From positions 1,116,001 to 1,180,000 of the forward strand of contig NZ_CP014307.1 in assembly GCF_001557535.2 (NCBI RefSeq): a DNA stretch of 64,000 nucleotides, in the 5' to 3' direction. This DNA comes from Burkholderia sp. PAMC 26561 (GTDB lineage: Bacteria > Pseudomonadota > Gammaproteobacteria > Burkholderiales > Burkholderiaceae). A model generated the notes under the pieces. That model was not told the DNA's origin and did no database searches. It was given only the letters and a program-made list of their open reading frames with translations. The stretch's first letter is position 1, and the number at the start of each line of letters is the position of its first letter. The translations under genes and the position numbers were made by a program. Below are positions 51,121 to 60,962 of this stretch, piece after piece.

Positions 51121-53343
51121 TCACGCTGGCAGCTGTCGGGAAAGCCACGGCGGCTGTTTGCTCCGCGTGTCGGGGGACGCGTCTGCATCGTGAGGCGTGT
51201 TGTTGATGTTCTCGCCGCCGTTGAATTCATCCGGTTCGGCGTCGCCATCCTCGCCACCCTGCGTCTCGCCTGCGCCGTTCCCGGCATCCGTATTGTCTCC
51301 GTCGTCTTCGTCGTGGATGTCCCATGAATGTGCGGCCGGGATTTCGCGATCGGTGAGGATTTCCGGGACCCATGCGACTTTCGCGAGCCGCAGTTCGGCG
51401 GCGGCTGCCGCGTCGGCCTTCTTCATCTTGCCGAGGTCAGCAGCGATCTTCGGTGACACGGCGGTGGCAACAACTTCCGCGATGCGCGCCTTGCTGACGT
51501 GATCGAAATACGAGGCGCGCGTGGGCGTCCAGTACCGCGTCATGTCGAGGTTCAGCGCGCTGGCGAGCGTGTTGATGGCGTGAGGCTTTTCGTCGCCCGC
51601 AATACCGTCAAGCAGCGCGCCGGTGCAGAAGGAGAGCAGGTCGAGCAGGGTCGTGCCGGGGTCCTGTTCGATTAGCCACGGCAGCAGGTCCGCGCGCCGC
51701 GCGGGCAGTTCACGGCCCCACTGCTCGCGCTGCGCCTCGATGAGACCCCACGCGGTGTTGGCGGGCAGGTCGTCCGCCGAGCCGAGCAGACTGTCGCGGT
51801 TGTTCGTGCAGGACAGTTTCAGCGCATGCGGTGCGAGACCCGTCCCATACCGCTCCGGAAAGACTTCCGGAATCAGGCGTTGGAGGATGGCGCCGAGTGC
51901 TACGGATGGCTGCGCGATCAGTTCCGCGTGAATAGCGGCGGTGCGATGCGCAGTGAGGCGCTGGCAGAGCTTTGCGTTGTGGATCGGCTTCTCCTTCGCT
52001 TCGGGTTCCTCTGTCTCGCCGGATGCGCGTTCAGTTCCCGGCGTGCCGGTCACGGTCGCGCCCACCGCATACAGTGCCGCGCTGTTCTCGCGGCGCACCA
52101 GACCCCTTTCGATGACCAGTTCGCCCTGCGGGCTGACCATCACGAATGCGCCCGCTTCGGCCATCTGCTGAGCGTCCCACGACAGCGTGTCGCTTTCAAG
52201 TGCGATGAGGGCAGCGTTCACCCTGTCGATTTCGGCTTCGAGGCGTTCGGCTTGCTCGTAGGCATTCTCGTCGTCCTCCGACAGTGCATCGAACTTTTCA
52301 GCCAGTTCGTCCTGCTGCGTGGTGAGCACGTCCATTTCCCGCTGTTCGTCGTCGGTGAGGGGGCGCTGCACCGGTTGCAGCCTGCCGTAGCGGTTCAGCT
52401 CGAACACGTCGCGCTCGATACGCTGTTCGGTCCAGCCCCAACCCTCGGCGCGGACTTCTTCGGCGGCGGAGTCGAGTTTCGCGGCGGCAAGACCTTGCAG
52501 CAGTTCGGCGTCGGCAACGTAACCCGCGTTTTCGTCGTCGCTAAAGAGGTCACGTCTCACGTAACCGCCCGCTGCCTCATAGACGTCCAATCCCACGAAG
52601 CGCACGAGGCGGCTGCGGCTCGCGTCGATCTCGGTACGTGTGATCGCCTGCCGCAGATAGTTGGGCTGGCGTTGCCACTCGTTCGCGTCAAACCAGATGC
52701 GCTCCTGCGTCTCGTGGTCATCTGTGAGCGCGAGCGCCGAAAGCTGGTTAAGCGTGATCGCGTCCTCGCGCAGCAGCGCGAGCAGTGTCGGCGAGGCGCT
52801 GGCGAGCTTCATACGCCGTTTGATCGTGATCGGCGCGGCCGAGAAAAGAGCGGCGATGTAATCGATGCTACGGCCTTCCTCGGCCAGCATCCGGTGGGCG
52901 CGCAGCACGTCGAACGGGTCGAGCCCTTCGCGTTCGCTGTTTTCGATCAGCGAAATGGCGAGGGCTTCGCCTTCGCTGACGATGCGCACGGGGACCGGAT
53001 AGTCGGCGGTGATGTCTTTCTGCTCGAACAGGAGATCGAGTGCCGCCTCGCGGCGCTGCCCAGCACAGACTCCGTATTTGCGCTGCCTGCCGCGCGAGCC
53101 CTTCATCTCGTGGATGACGAGGTTCTGAAGCAGGCCCTTTGCGCGGATACTGACGGCAAGGGCTGCAATACCCGTGAGCGGTTTCGTGCGGGCATTGAGC
53201 GGCGAGGGATGCAGGCTGGAATACGGCACGGACACGACCGGCTGCTCTTTGCCAACGGTGGCTTCCAGCAGGATCGTGGCGTCAGTTGCGTTGGCGGTGG
53301 TTGCCACGGTTTCGGCGGGGGTTTCGACTTCATGGGCTCGCAT
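51121..53343 (-). CDS. Large ParB/RepB/Spo0J-family protein
   Basis: 740 residues from ATG 53343 (TGGAG upstream). ParB N-terminal nuclease-like domain (about 35-130; YSSLHPSPLNARTK, then CAGQRREAALDLL and SLIENSEREGLDPFD), a HTH (about 135-190; SIDYIAALFSAAPITIKRR), and a very long C-terminal part with acidic coiled coil (about 330-390) and unassigned helical domains. Normal ParBs have about 300 residues; this long type is found on plasmids and islands of Proteobacteria. No parA lies beside it; the ParA-like gene at 49610 is convergent. It binds centromere-like sites or regulates transcription. Confidence 0.85.
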   Translation of the reverse strand: MRAHEVETPAETVATTANATDATILLEATVGKEQPVVSVPYSSLHPSPLNARTKPLTGIAALAVSIRAKGLLQNLVIHEMKGSRGRQRKYGVCAGQRREAALDLLFEQKDITADYPVPVRIVSEGEALAISLIENSEREGLDPFDVLRAHRMLAEEGRSIDYIAALFSAAPITIKRRMKLASASPTLLALLREDAITLNQLSALALTDDHETQERIWFDANEWQRQPNYLRQAITRTEIDASRSRLVRFVGLDVYEAAGGYVRRDLFSDDENAGYVADAELLQGLAAAKLDSAAEEVRAEGWGWTEQRIERDVFELNRYGRLQPVQRPLTDDEQREMDVLTTQQDELAEKFDALSEDDENAYEQAERLEAEIDRVNAALIALESDTLSWDAQQMAEAGAFVMVSPQGELVIERGLVRRENSAALYAVGATVTGTPGTERASGETEEPEAKEKPIHNAKLCQRLTAHRTAAIHAELIAQPSVALGAILQRLIPEVFPERYGTGLAPHALKLSCTNNRDSLLGSADDLPANTAWGLIEAQREQWGRELPARRADLLPWLIEQDPGTTLLDLLSFCTGALLDGIAGDEKPHAINTLASALNLDMTRYWTPTRASYFDHVSKARIAEVVATAVSPKIAADLGKMKKADAAAAAELRLAKVAWVPEILTDREIPAAHSWDIHDEDDGDNTDAGNGAGETQGGEDGDAEPDEFNGGENINNTPHDADASPDTRSKQPPWLSRQLPA

Positions 53344-53477
53344 GATTGACTCCAGAAATGGAAAAGGAAAGTGCCGGGTCACGGTGCTGCGGGATACCGT
53401 CAGGACTTGACCCGAATAGGAGTCCTGATGGTATGAATCGGAAGCGGGGCGGCAATGAGATGCCGCCCGTGCCGTGC

Positions 53478-54311
53478 TTATGCCTTCATCTGGCGCATGG
53501 CGTCCGCGAGCATCCAGAGCGCGCGGTTCAGTTTCACGTTCTGGTCGATACCGGTGACGGGACGAGTGGACATGGCGCGCCCGCTGCGCGAGCGTCCGTG
53601 CAGGCCGCCCTTCGTGAGTGATTCTTGCGTCCGGTTAAAAACCGTCCAGAGGTCGTCGCGGCGATCCTCGAAGCGGCGCGGGGTGAGCAACTGGCTTTCG
53701 GTGATCGGGGCGGGTGCGTCGGCGCCGGTCGGGTCGTATCGCAGCGCGAGGGCGGAGCGGGCGAACGCGTGCTGTTCGTCGCGCGTGAGCGTCACGGCGC
53801 GCATGCCGTCCTTCTGCTCGCGGATCAAGTCGAATCCGTCGAGCACGTCGAATGCGCCATTGATGACGTTCTGCACGATATTGCCTTTGTGGGGCACACG
53901 CACCTCGCCAACGGTTTCGCCCGCAACCATGCCGTTCTGGCAAACAAAGCGGAAGACGCCACCGAGCATATGAAAACTGCTGGTGCCATCGTGCGAATTG
54001 AGCAGGATGATTTCGTTGACGTCCTCGCCGGTAATCTCATTCGCCGGGCGCATGCGAATCAGGTGTTTTGTGAATTCGCGCTTGTCCTGATCGCGCACGC
54101 GCGTCTGGCAGACCATGAAGGGCTGGAAGCCTTCGTTGCGCAGGCCCCGGAGTACGTCGATGGTGGGGATGTAGGTATAGCGTTGCGAGCGACTATCGTG
54201 CTTGCCTTGGGCAAAGATGGACGGCGCGACGCGGCGGATCTGGTCGTCCGACAGCGGCGAGTCGGAGCGAAGCATCGGGGCGTCGTAACGAAAAGAGGAA
54301 GCGAGTTGCAT
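53478..54311 (-). CDS. DUF932 protein
   Basis: 277 residues with the DUF932 pattern: RYTYIPTIDVLRGLRNEGF, RMRPANEITGEDVNEIILLN, SHDGTSSFHMLGGVFRFVCQNG. It is encoded just upstream of the large ParB gene, a frequent pairing on plasmids and conjugative islands. Function is unproven; relatives include phage and plasmid proteins suspected of counter-defence roles. Confidence 0.85.
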   Translation of the reverse strand: MQLASSFRYDAPMLRSDSPLSDDQIRRVAPSIFAQGKHDSRSQRYTYIPTIDVLRGLRNEGFQPFMVCQTRVRDQDKREFTKHLIRMRPANEITGEDVNEIILLNSHDGTSSFHMLGGVFRFVCQNGMVAGETVGEVRVPHKGNIVQNVINGAFDVLDGFDLIREQKDGMRAVTLTRDEQHAFARSALALRYDPTGADAPAPITESQLLTPRRFEDRRDDLWTVFNRTQESLTKGGLHGRSRSGRAMSTRPVTGIDQNVKLNRALWMLADAMRQMKA

Positions 54312-55231
54312 GTCAGTCTCCTGAGAAAACAGTCAAAAAGGGTTGATCGGTGTTGCGCTGACCGGGCTCCAAGATTCCGCCCGCCGCGTAGGGGTTGGTT
54401 TCATCCTGGTCGAAGCCAGGGTTGGCATTGTTGCCGCCAGTCTCCTGAGTTCGCGCCCGTGCGACTGAAGGAGACGGCGCCGGGTGGGTGTCAAGGCAAG
54501 AAGTGAGGGGTTGGTGCGGGACGCAGCGAAGCGCAGGACTCGGCCCCGAACGCCTTGACACCCACCCGGTGTCGTCTACGGTCGCGGGTTAGGGCGGGAA
54601 CGGTGGAGACTGGTGGTTGCGAAGCACTGCGCCTTTGAGCGGGATGAAATGCCGCGCGGCGAGCGCGAATCTGGGGCCGTTTTTCTGGGCCCATCTGACT
54701 GGGTTCTAAGGGTTTAGATGTGTCGGTGTCGCGTCAGGAATTGATGCCCGGTAGGGGCGAGACGCTGTAAGCGGCTCGATGCGCAAGCACGAAAGCCCGG
54801 CCCGTAGCGCTAGGGAAGGGAGACGCCCGGGGCGGAGGCCGGCAGTACGCATGCCTTCCGCTTGTTTCTGCCATGTAGGCGCGGTCGCCCGGTTGCGTGG
54901 TGTCGATGATGGGCCGTACCCGTTGCGTATCGGAAAAGGGGATGAACTGCTTCATGGTCGCAACTGGATGGGCAAACGATGTTCGCAAACCCATTTGATC
55001 CTTGGCGATTAAGTTGGCCCATTTGCAAATAAGTTGACCGTTCGAAGAGTCGGCCGGGTCGACCTAACAATGCGCCTAGTGTGGCTTCGTGAACGGGCGC
55101 TAGCGGTCAAGCGCGTAAGAGAAGCGATAGCGACGGCGGCACACCGGCCCCTGGTACGCGCGCCTTGTGGTCCTTGGGGTAAGCTGTCTCGTTGATCGAA
55201 GAACCACAACATGAACAAGGGGAGCAGCAAC
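54312..55231. other. 920-bp non-coding stretch with a long hairpin
   Basis: No supported gene. It contains the inverted repeat at 54480-54569 and GC-rich sequence before the kinase gene. Being between the divergent DUF932 and kinase genes, it should hold two promoters. It is also a possible site of an origin of transfer or a ParB-binding centromere, but no repeated motif was recognised. Confidence 0.4.
54480..54569. repeat. 18-bp perfect inverted repeat, 54-bp loop
   Basis: CCGGGTGGGTGTCAAGGC (54480-54497) and its exact complement GCCTTGACACCCACCCGG (54552-54569). Pairing extends imperfectly outward (AGACG against CGTCT). No T tract follows. It may form a cruciform, a single-strand origin-type hairpin, or an oriT arm. 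Confidence 0.7.
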
Positions 55232-56932
55232 ATGAGCGTCTGGGTTGACACTAAGGTATGGACCGAGCGATGGGTCAGCGTTGAGAATCTGGGCTCGGGC
55301 GGCCAAGGTGTCGTGCTCAAGGCCAGACGCCTGGACGGTGATGGCGCAGCGTGCGTGAAGGTGCTCAGTAAGCAAAAGGACGTGGAGCGCCGGGCACGTT
55401 TCTTACGCGAGGCGACCGCGTACCGTACGTGTCATCACGAACTTGTTCCCGCATTGATTGAGACGAATGCGGCTCATGAAGATGACCTCAACTATAAGCT
55501 GTTCATCGTCACGGAGTACGTCCCAGGGCTTACGCTGACCGAGTTTATCGAGATGAATGGTGTGTTGGAATTCGCCGATGCAGTTCGACTGACGAGCCGA
55601 TTGCTCGACACGCTGATCTACCTCCACGAACAGGGTTGGGTTCACCGCGATATCAAGCCTGACAACATCATTGTGCGCGACGACAACATCGAGTTTCCCG
55701 TGCTTCTGGACTTCGGTCTGTGCTTCAAGGACGGTATCAGTCCGTCGTTCGTGACCGAGCTGAATCAGGAGGTGGGGAACAGATTCTTGCGCTTGCCTGA
55801 GCTCGGGATTGGCAGCGCAAACAAACAGGACGTTCGGTCCGATCTTTCGTTTGTCGGCGCCATCTTATTCTTCGTTATGACGGGTGGTATTCCCGCGTCT
55901 TTGTCGGACGGCGATGAACTTATGCCTCATCAGAGATCTGTGTTTTCGTCGACTATCGCCAGGGCTGCGGGTCCCGGCGCCATGACACTATTTGGATGGT
56001 TCGATCATGCATTTAACCCCAACGTGCAACGTCGATATGCAGGTGCTACGCAGATGCTGGAGGCACTCAAACTTGCCCTGGCACATTCAATGACGGAGCC
56101 GACTGATCGCAACCAGGGAGATCTGGAATTCGTCATAGGCCACGTAGACCGGCGCGCAAACCAGGACCAAGCAGCCAAGGCTCAATTGTGCGACGCCGCC
56201 ATGACTGCGATTCAGTCGGTGCAGAACAAACTCGCAGTGCGGTTCAAACATGCTTTTGTGACGGTGCAGTCAGGCTGTTCACGGACGCCGCATGGGGTGC
56301 GTAACATGTTGGGTTTTGCCAACACCCACAGCGACCAACAGCGGTTTCTCGCCACGTTCGCGGCAACGATCGTTGGCGGTGAGATCGTTATTGAGGTCGA
56401 CGGCGCACCAGTCTATCGAACGGAAGTCGATAAGCCGGAATATGGCAAGGACTTCGAGACGATGGTGCAGCAGATCTTTACCAGCGGTGTACGTGCGCTG
56501 ATCGAGGATCCGTCGGGCCAGGTCGTAACCCGGGGTTTCTTCAAGTCCCGTCCGTGCGGAACCCTTGAGGAGGTAACGGCAAAGAGCGGGCTATCCGGCA
56601 AGCCAGCGTTTGTGATCGTTTTCGACGACTCGAACGCAACAATGAGCAAGCTGGATCACTCACTTGGGTTTTTCATGGAGTACCAGACAACCAAGGAACT
56701 TGTAGACGCGCATTTCGAAACCGCGATCGTCCGTGCCTCGTTGGTCCGCGATGCGGCAATGATCCCCGGGGACGACCCGCTTGAGACACCGAGATGGATC
56801 GTGACCGCTCCAGATGGGACTGTCCTGGTCAGCGAGAGTGTTTACCCCAACCCGGATGAGGGCCTCAAGCGCGTGCGCGATCTGATCCGGCACTGGGCCG
56901 ATATGAAACAAGCGCCTTTGCCGCAAGGCTAA
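55232..56932 (+). CDS. Serine/threonine protein kinase with unknown C-terminal domain
   Basis: 566 residues from ATG 55232 (AAGGGGAG upstream). Hanks-type kinase domain at about 15-290: Gly loop LGSGGQGVV (20-28), Lys43, Glu60, catalytic HRDIKPDN (138-145), DFG at 160-162. The activation segment lacks a clear APE. The C-terminal half (about 300-566) has no recognised family; it reads as mixed alpha/beta with two similar-looking halves. No membrane segment. It lies 343 bp before the TrlF-type gene in the same direction and may regulate it. Confidence 0.85.
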   Translation: MSVWVDTKVWTERWVSVENLGSGGQGVVLKARRLDGDGAACVKVLSKQKDVERRARFLREATAYRTCHHELVPALIETNAAHEDDLNYKLFIVTEYVPGLTLTEFIEMNGVLEFADAVRLTSRLLDTLIYLHEQGWVHRDIKPDNIIVRDDNIEFPVLLDFGLCFKDGISPSFVTELNQEVGNRFLRLPELGIGSANKQDVRSDLSFVGAILFFVMTGGIPASLSDGDELMPHQRSVFSSTIARAAGPGAMTLFGWFDHAFNPNVQRRYAGATQMLEALKLALAHSMTEPTDRNQGDLEFVIGHVDRRANQDQAAKAQLCDAAMTAIQSVQNKLAVRFKHAFVTVQSGCSRTPHGVRNMLGFANTHSDQQRFLATFAATIVGGEIVIEVDGAPVYRTEVDKPEYGKDFETMVQQIFTSGVRALIEDPSGQVVTRGFFKSRPCGTLEEVTAKSGLSGKPAFVIVFDDSNATMSKLDHSLGFFMEYQTTKELVDAHFETAIVRASLVRDAAMIPGDDPLETPRWIVTAPDGTVLVSESVYPNPDEGLKRVRDLIRHWADMKQAPLPQG

Positions 56933-57275
56933 AGGCCCGAGTGTGTAGTCTGGATTCGTTCTCGTGAACGGTTCTGTTTGCAGCGCAATCGCGTCGATGC
57001 TAAGCGAGAGCATCGGGTGCGATCCACGGAAGCTGGATGTTGCGCCGTCGAGGCGACAAGTGATTGTCGGTCGGCGGTACGCACTTGCATCGCGTATCCG
57101 CGTATGCGCGCCCACTTAGATTCTGGGTTGAATTAGCGTATTTAGGGTCGCCCCTCGGCCTCGAAGCATGACAAAATGCAGTCGCGACCGTGCTTGGAGC
57201 ATTCTGCTTTCACTGCCTTCCATGCCTTTGGATCGCGAGAGTCTCTGGATAAGAACCTAAAGAAAAGAGGGCGAC
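56933..57275. other. 343-bp gap between kinase and TrlF-type genes
   Basis: No gene is seen. The length leaves room for a separate promoter, so the two genes need not be one transcript. Confidence 0.4.
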
Positions 57276-59942
57276 GTGGCAATCAGCGATCGAGGATCTA
57301 CCTGGGGGAAGTGGGACCTGCACGTTCATTCGCCAGACACGCACCTGGCAAATGAATATAGCGGCGATTGGTCCGGTTTCGCGCAGAAAGTGGCTGCAGG
57401 CGGATTTGCGGTTATCGGCGTGACGAATTATTTCTTTTTCGCTGAGGACGAGATCGAGCGAACCGGTCAGGCGCTCCAGGACGCAGGGGCGAGCGCCGTC
57501 GTAGTCGGAAATCTGGAATTCCGGCTGACCCAGCCGAACAAGGACGGCGAAGCGATCAATGCACATGTTTTATTTGACCCGGTGCTCGGGACAGCCGAAA
57601 TCAATCAGCGACTATCCCGCCTCAAACTGATCAATACACTAGACGCAGACGGCGCGCGTCCAGTGTATTGCACGGAACGCGATATATCGGCAGCGGGGCT
57701 GACGATAGCCAACATAACGGTTGAATTTCGCGATCTGCGAGAGTGGCTCCATGCGCAGTTTAATCGGGATGACTATGTACTGATCGGTTGTCCGGTTGGA
57801 TATGGATCGTTCCGGCCTCAACGCAACGAAGGCCGTGGTGAACAGATCGCGACCGAGCTGGACAAGGGTTGCGCGATAATGTTCGGTGGCCTCAAGGAGC
57901 GCGGCTTCTTCGCTGACGCGCACCGGTATGCTGGTGCGATCGCAAAACCTGTGTTGCAGGGAAGTGACGCTCATCGCATCAATGAGCTCGGCATCAACTA
58001 TAGTTGGGTCAAGGCGAAGCCTACGTTCGACGGGCTGCGCCAACTCATTTATGAACCCACGGAACGGGTCAGTCTGGATCTGGATAGCCCCGAGCATCTG
58101 TATCCGAAGCCGTTCTTTAGCGGCCTGCATGTCGAGGGGCCGTTGTCAGCGGGCCAATCGCTCGCGTTCCACAGATCCTCTATTGGGATCAACCGTGATC
58201 TTGTCGCCATTATCGGCGGTCGTGGGACTGGAAAGAGCGTGCTTCTGGATTCTGTGCTTGCGCTGTTGCAGCCTGAGCGTTTGTCAACAAAGGGCTCTTT
58301 GGACTACCGGCCGCCGGCATTCACGCTAGATTTCACGAAGCAGAACGACGGCGAATGCATAGAGATCACCCGTGACGGCTCCGTTGGCCCTGACTATCTT
58401 CACGTTCGGCAGAAGGAATTGCAGGACATCGCCCTTGATCCGAACAAGCTGAGTCAGGAGATCAAGTCGCTTCTGCCCATCGCGACCAATGATCCGCTCG
58501 TGGACGTCGAAGAGGAGGTCTCAGCCCTGTTGCGCGAGAAGGAAGAAATTTTCGCGTGGTTTCAGGAGGAAGACGAGGAGGGCAATAAGATAAATACGCC
58601 TCGATACAACGACAAAGTCAAGCGCACCAATGAAGAGCGCGTGAACACGCTGACTAATGAAAAGAACAAGCTTCTCGTCACCGAATATAACGGCAATCGC
58701 AAGTTGGCAGGAGAAGCCCTGATACTGAAGAATCGGCTCAATGCTTTTCGCAATAAGTTAACGACCACTGTTGGTGAACTCTCCGACGAAGTAGCAGCGC
58801 TGAATACCCAACTAGAGCCGCATGACAAGCGGATCCCGGCGATTGATGTCAAGCCGCAGGTCGACGCCCTGGCACAATTTGCGATCGACATTACTGCTTA
58901 TACGGAGAAGCTGGACGTGACGTCCGCCGAACTGCTGGAGAAGTTGCGGGAGCAGGGTATCGAGCAGGATCCGAAGGGGCTCCTCGACAAGGTTGAGGGC
59001 TATCAGCGAGAAGTGGCTCGTGCGAACGACCGGATCGAACGCTACAAGGATAAAAAGGCACGTGCGGAGTCGCTGAACAGGCTTCGAGGGGATTTGATGG
59101 TAGCGCACCTTGAGGACATTGCGACTGATGCGGCCAATATTGGCTCGGCTTTTCAGCTTCTGAAGAAAGGACAGGAAGGCTGGAGGCCTGAGCAGGTGCA
59201 ACTCGTCAATGAGCTGCTCGAGGGCGTCAATATCGAAGGTGCGGTTCACTTCGACGCAGAGGCTTTCTATACGGGTATGGAGCCGTATTTGAATATGCGA
59301 AAATTCCGGGCCGCAGCCGGCGCTTCGAAGCGTGAAAAATTGATCGCGAAACTATCGGTCAACTCTCTGGATACCTTCAGGACGCTGGTCTCGGGCGCTG
59401 CCGTTGTGTTGGCGGACGACGACTCGAAAGTATCGATCGACCGATTTGTTAGAGACACCGAGTATGTATCCAACAGCGATGCGCTGAACTTCATGGACTA
59501 CCTGTTCAAACCGTCGCAGCAGCGAAAATATCTGTTTGTTCGTGCGGGCCTAACCTATCGCGGAAAACCGCCAGAAAAGTTATCGGTTGGGCAGCGGGGT
59601 ACATTCTTCTTGTGCATGAAGTTGGCGACGGATCCGTTCGGCAGTCCCTTCGTATTTGACCAGCCGGAAGATGACCTGGACAACGAGTTCATCGTGAACG
59701 ATCTGATTCCGATCTTCCGGAAGATAAAGAAATATCGCCAGGTGATCATCGCAACGCATAACGCGAACCTTGTCGTAAACGCCGATGCGGAACAGATTAT
59801 CATTGCTCACAACGATGCGGAAGTACTGCGCTACGAGACTGGGGCGATCGAGGAGCCCCACATGCGCGAAAAAATATGCGTGATACTTGAAGGCGGCGAG
59901 ACCGCTTTTCGCCAACGCGAGCTTAAGTACGGGCTTGCGTGA
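57276..59942 (+). CDS. TrlF/Ppl-type PHP-domain SMC-like ATPase
   Basis: 888 residues from GTG 57276 (GAGGG upstream). N-terminal PHP domain: KWDLHVHSPDTH (Asp14, His16, His18), VVGNLEFRL, GSDAH (229-233). Then an ABC/SMC-like ATPase: Walker A IIGGRGTGKSVLLD (312-325), coiled coil at about 410-650, signature-like LSVGQRGTFFL (about 768-778), Walker B FVFDQPEDDLDN (about 795-806) and a His switch IATHNANLVV. PHP-SMC proteins include TrlF and Ppl, the latter reported as an anti-phage gene. The PHP part probably hydrolyses nucleic acid or nucleotide phosphates when the ATPase senses infection. Confidence 0.85.
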   Translation: MAISDRGSTWGKWDLHVHSPDTHLANEYSGDWSGFAQKVAAGGFAVIGVTNYFFFAEDEIERTGQALQDAGASAVVVGNLEFRLTQPNKDGEAINAHVLFDPVLGTAEINQRLSRLKLINTLDADGARPVYCTERDISAAGLTIANITVEFRDLREWLHAQFNRDDYVLIGCPVGYGSFRPQRNEGRGEQIATELDKGCAIMFGGLKERGFFADAHRYAGAIAKPVLQGSDAHRINELGINYSWVKAKPTFDGLRQLIYEPTERVSLDLDSPEHLYPKPFFSGLHVEGPLSAGQSLAFHRSSIGINRDLVAIIGGRGTGKSVLLDSVLALLQPERLSTKGSLDYRPPAFTLDFTKQNDGECIEITRDGSVGPDYLHVRQKELQDIALDPNKLSQEIKSLLPIATNDPLVDVEEEVSALLREKEEIFAWFQEEDEEGNKINTPRYNDKVKRTNEERVNTLTNEKNKLLVTEYNGNRKLAGEALILKNRLNAFRNKLTTTVGELSDEVAALNTQLEPHDKRIPAIDVKPQVDALAQFAIDITAYTEKLDVTSAELLEKLREQGIEQDPKGLLDKVEGYQREVARANDRIERYKDKKARAESLNRLRGDLMVAHLEDIATDAANIGSAFQLLKKGQEGWRPEQVQLVNELLEGVNIEGAVHFDAEAFYTGMEPYLNMRKFRAAAGASKREKLIAKLSVNSLDTFRTLVSGAAVVLADDDSKVSIDRFVRDTEYVSNSDALNFMDYLFKPSQQRKYLFVRAGLTYRGKPPEKLSVGQRGTFFLCMKLATDPFGSPFVFDQPEDDLDNEFIVNDLIPIFRKIKKYRQVIIATHNANLVVNADAEQIIIAHNDAEVLRYETGAIEEPHMREKICVILEGGETAFRQRELKYGLA

Positions 59943-60339
59943 TAGCGAATGCGCACCTGGACAATTCCCGGCTCGAACTATATTGCGCGCAAAACGTTGG
60001 TTTTTGCTACAGAGGCCCATCGCGAGGTTCCTACAGGATGTTCGCATTTGTGAGCCCTCGGAAGTAGCACCAATTATTGAGTAGGCGATTGGGATGTTAT
60101 GCGCGATCTCTCTTATCGCGGATTTGTTCGTGCCGCTACTGAGTTGAACGCGTGCTGGCGGCGCATCCTTCCTGCCGACCGGTACGCGGTTGACTGCTCG
60201 ATCGGGCGATTGGCGACCGCAACGTCAGGACTCTGACGTCAAGTTTCCCGCCGTCGTGCCGTAATACCGTTAAACCATAGAACAAGCGCTACACGGTGTG
60301 AAGACTGTGTATTCATTGAAATTGCGTGGCTGAGAGAAG
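59943..60339. other. 397-bp gap before the IS66-cut gene
   Basis: No gene is supported. It holds the short hairpin at 60222-60239 and presumably the promoter of the disrupted gene. Confidence 0.4.
60222..60239. promoter_or_regulatory. Perfect 7-bp-arm hairpin
   Basis: ACGTCAG-GACT-CTGACGT. No T tract follows, so an operator for the downstream pair is likelier than a terminator. It lies 100 bp before ATG 60340. Confidence 0.35.
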
Positions 60340-60503
60340 ATGGCGTCAATCGAATACAGTCTTTTTCGAGTCAAGTTCGTATCAGGGCCTCAACATAGTC
60401 TGTTCCGGCCAAATGTTGGTAAGCGCTCGATCTTGCACACCTAGCTTGTGCTGTTTAGAAGGCTCACGATTGCGTCCGCAACCTCACTTTGCGGACGCAA
60501 TCC

Positions 60504-60962
60504 ATGACAGAAGATGACCTGAGCTTTTTGCCCTTGCGGGTGACCCGAGTTGGCGTCGGCGGTAAGCGAAGCTTTGACCCGATTGACAAGCGCCGACTGG
60601 TTGAAGCCTGTCTTCGGCCTGGGGCTTCGCTATCGGGCCTCGCCCTAAAGGCCGGCGTGAATGCTAACCAGCTGCATAAATGGGTTCGGGTGCATGAGCA
60701 GGGCGGCGCCCCGGTCAGGCGCGAAGCGCCGGCCGTACTGTCAGCGTTTGTGCCGGTCGTCACGATCGAGGGGGCGACGCCGGTGATGGCGCCCGCAGCG
60801 CGCCGCGTCACTACCGCAGAATCATTCTGCGTTTCGCCACCCTCAACGCGACCAGCCCGACTGACGGCTCACCTGCCCAACGGCGTGAAGCTTGAGCTCG
60901 AGTGTTCGCCAGGCGACGTGGCAATCGTCAATGCCATGATCGTTGCATTGGGAGCGCGCTGA
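60504..60962 (+). CDS. tnpA: IS66 TnpA
   Basis: 152 residues; accessory protein with an HTH (RRLVEACLRPGASLSGLALK, then AGVNANQLHKWVR) and a C-terminal NGVKLELECSPGDVAIVNAM segment typical of IS66 OrfA. Stop overlaps the tnpB start. Confidence 0.93.
   Translation: MTEDDLSFLPLRVTRVGVGGKRSFDPIDKRRLVEACLRPGASLSGLALKAGVNANQLHKWVRVHEQGGAPVRREAPAVLSAFVPVVTIEGATPVMAPAARRVTTAESFCVSPPSTRPARLTAHLPNGVKLELECSPGDVAIVNAMIVALGAR

Noticed and set aside
51826..53349. A 507-codon open frame on the + strand opposite the large ParB gene
   Set aside because: It is exactly antisense to a convincing ParB, lacks a ribosome site and any domain, and has the Val/Ala/Arg-rich look of a GC-rich shadow frame.
53625..54506. 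A 293-codon open frame on the + strand opposite DUF932
   Set aside because: Antisense to a recognised domain protein; no motif or ribosome site.
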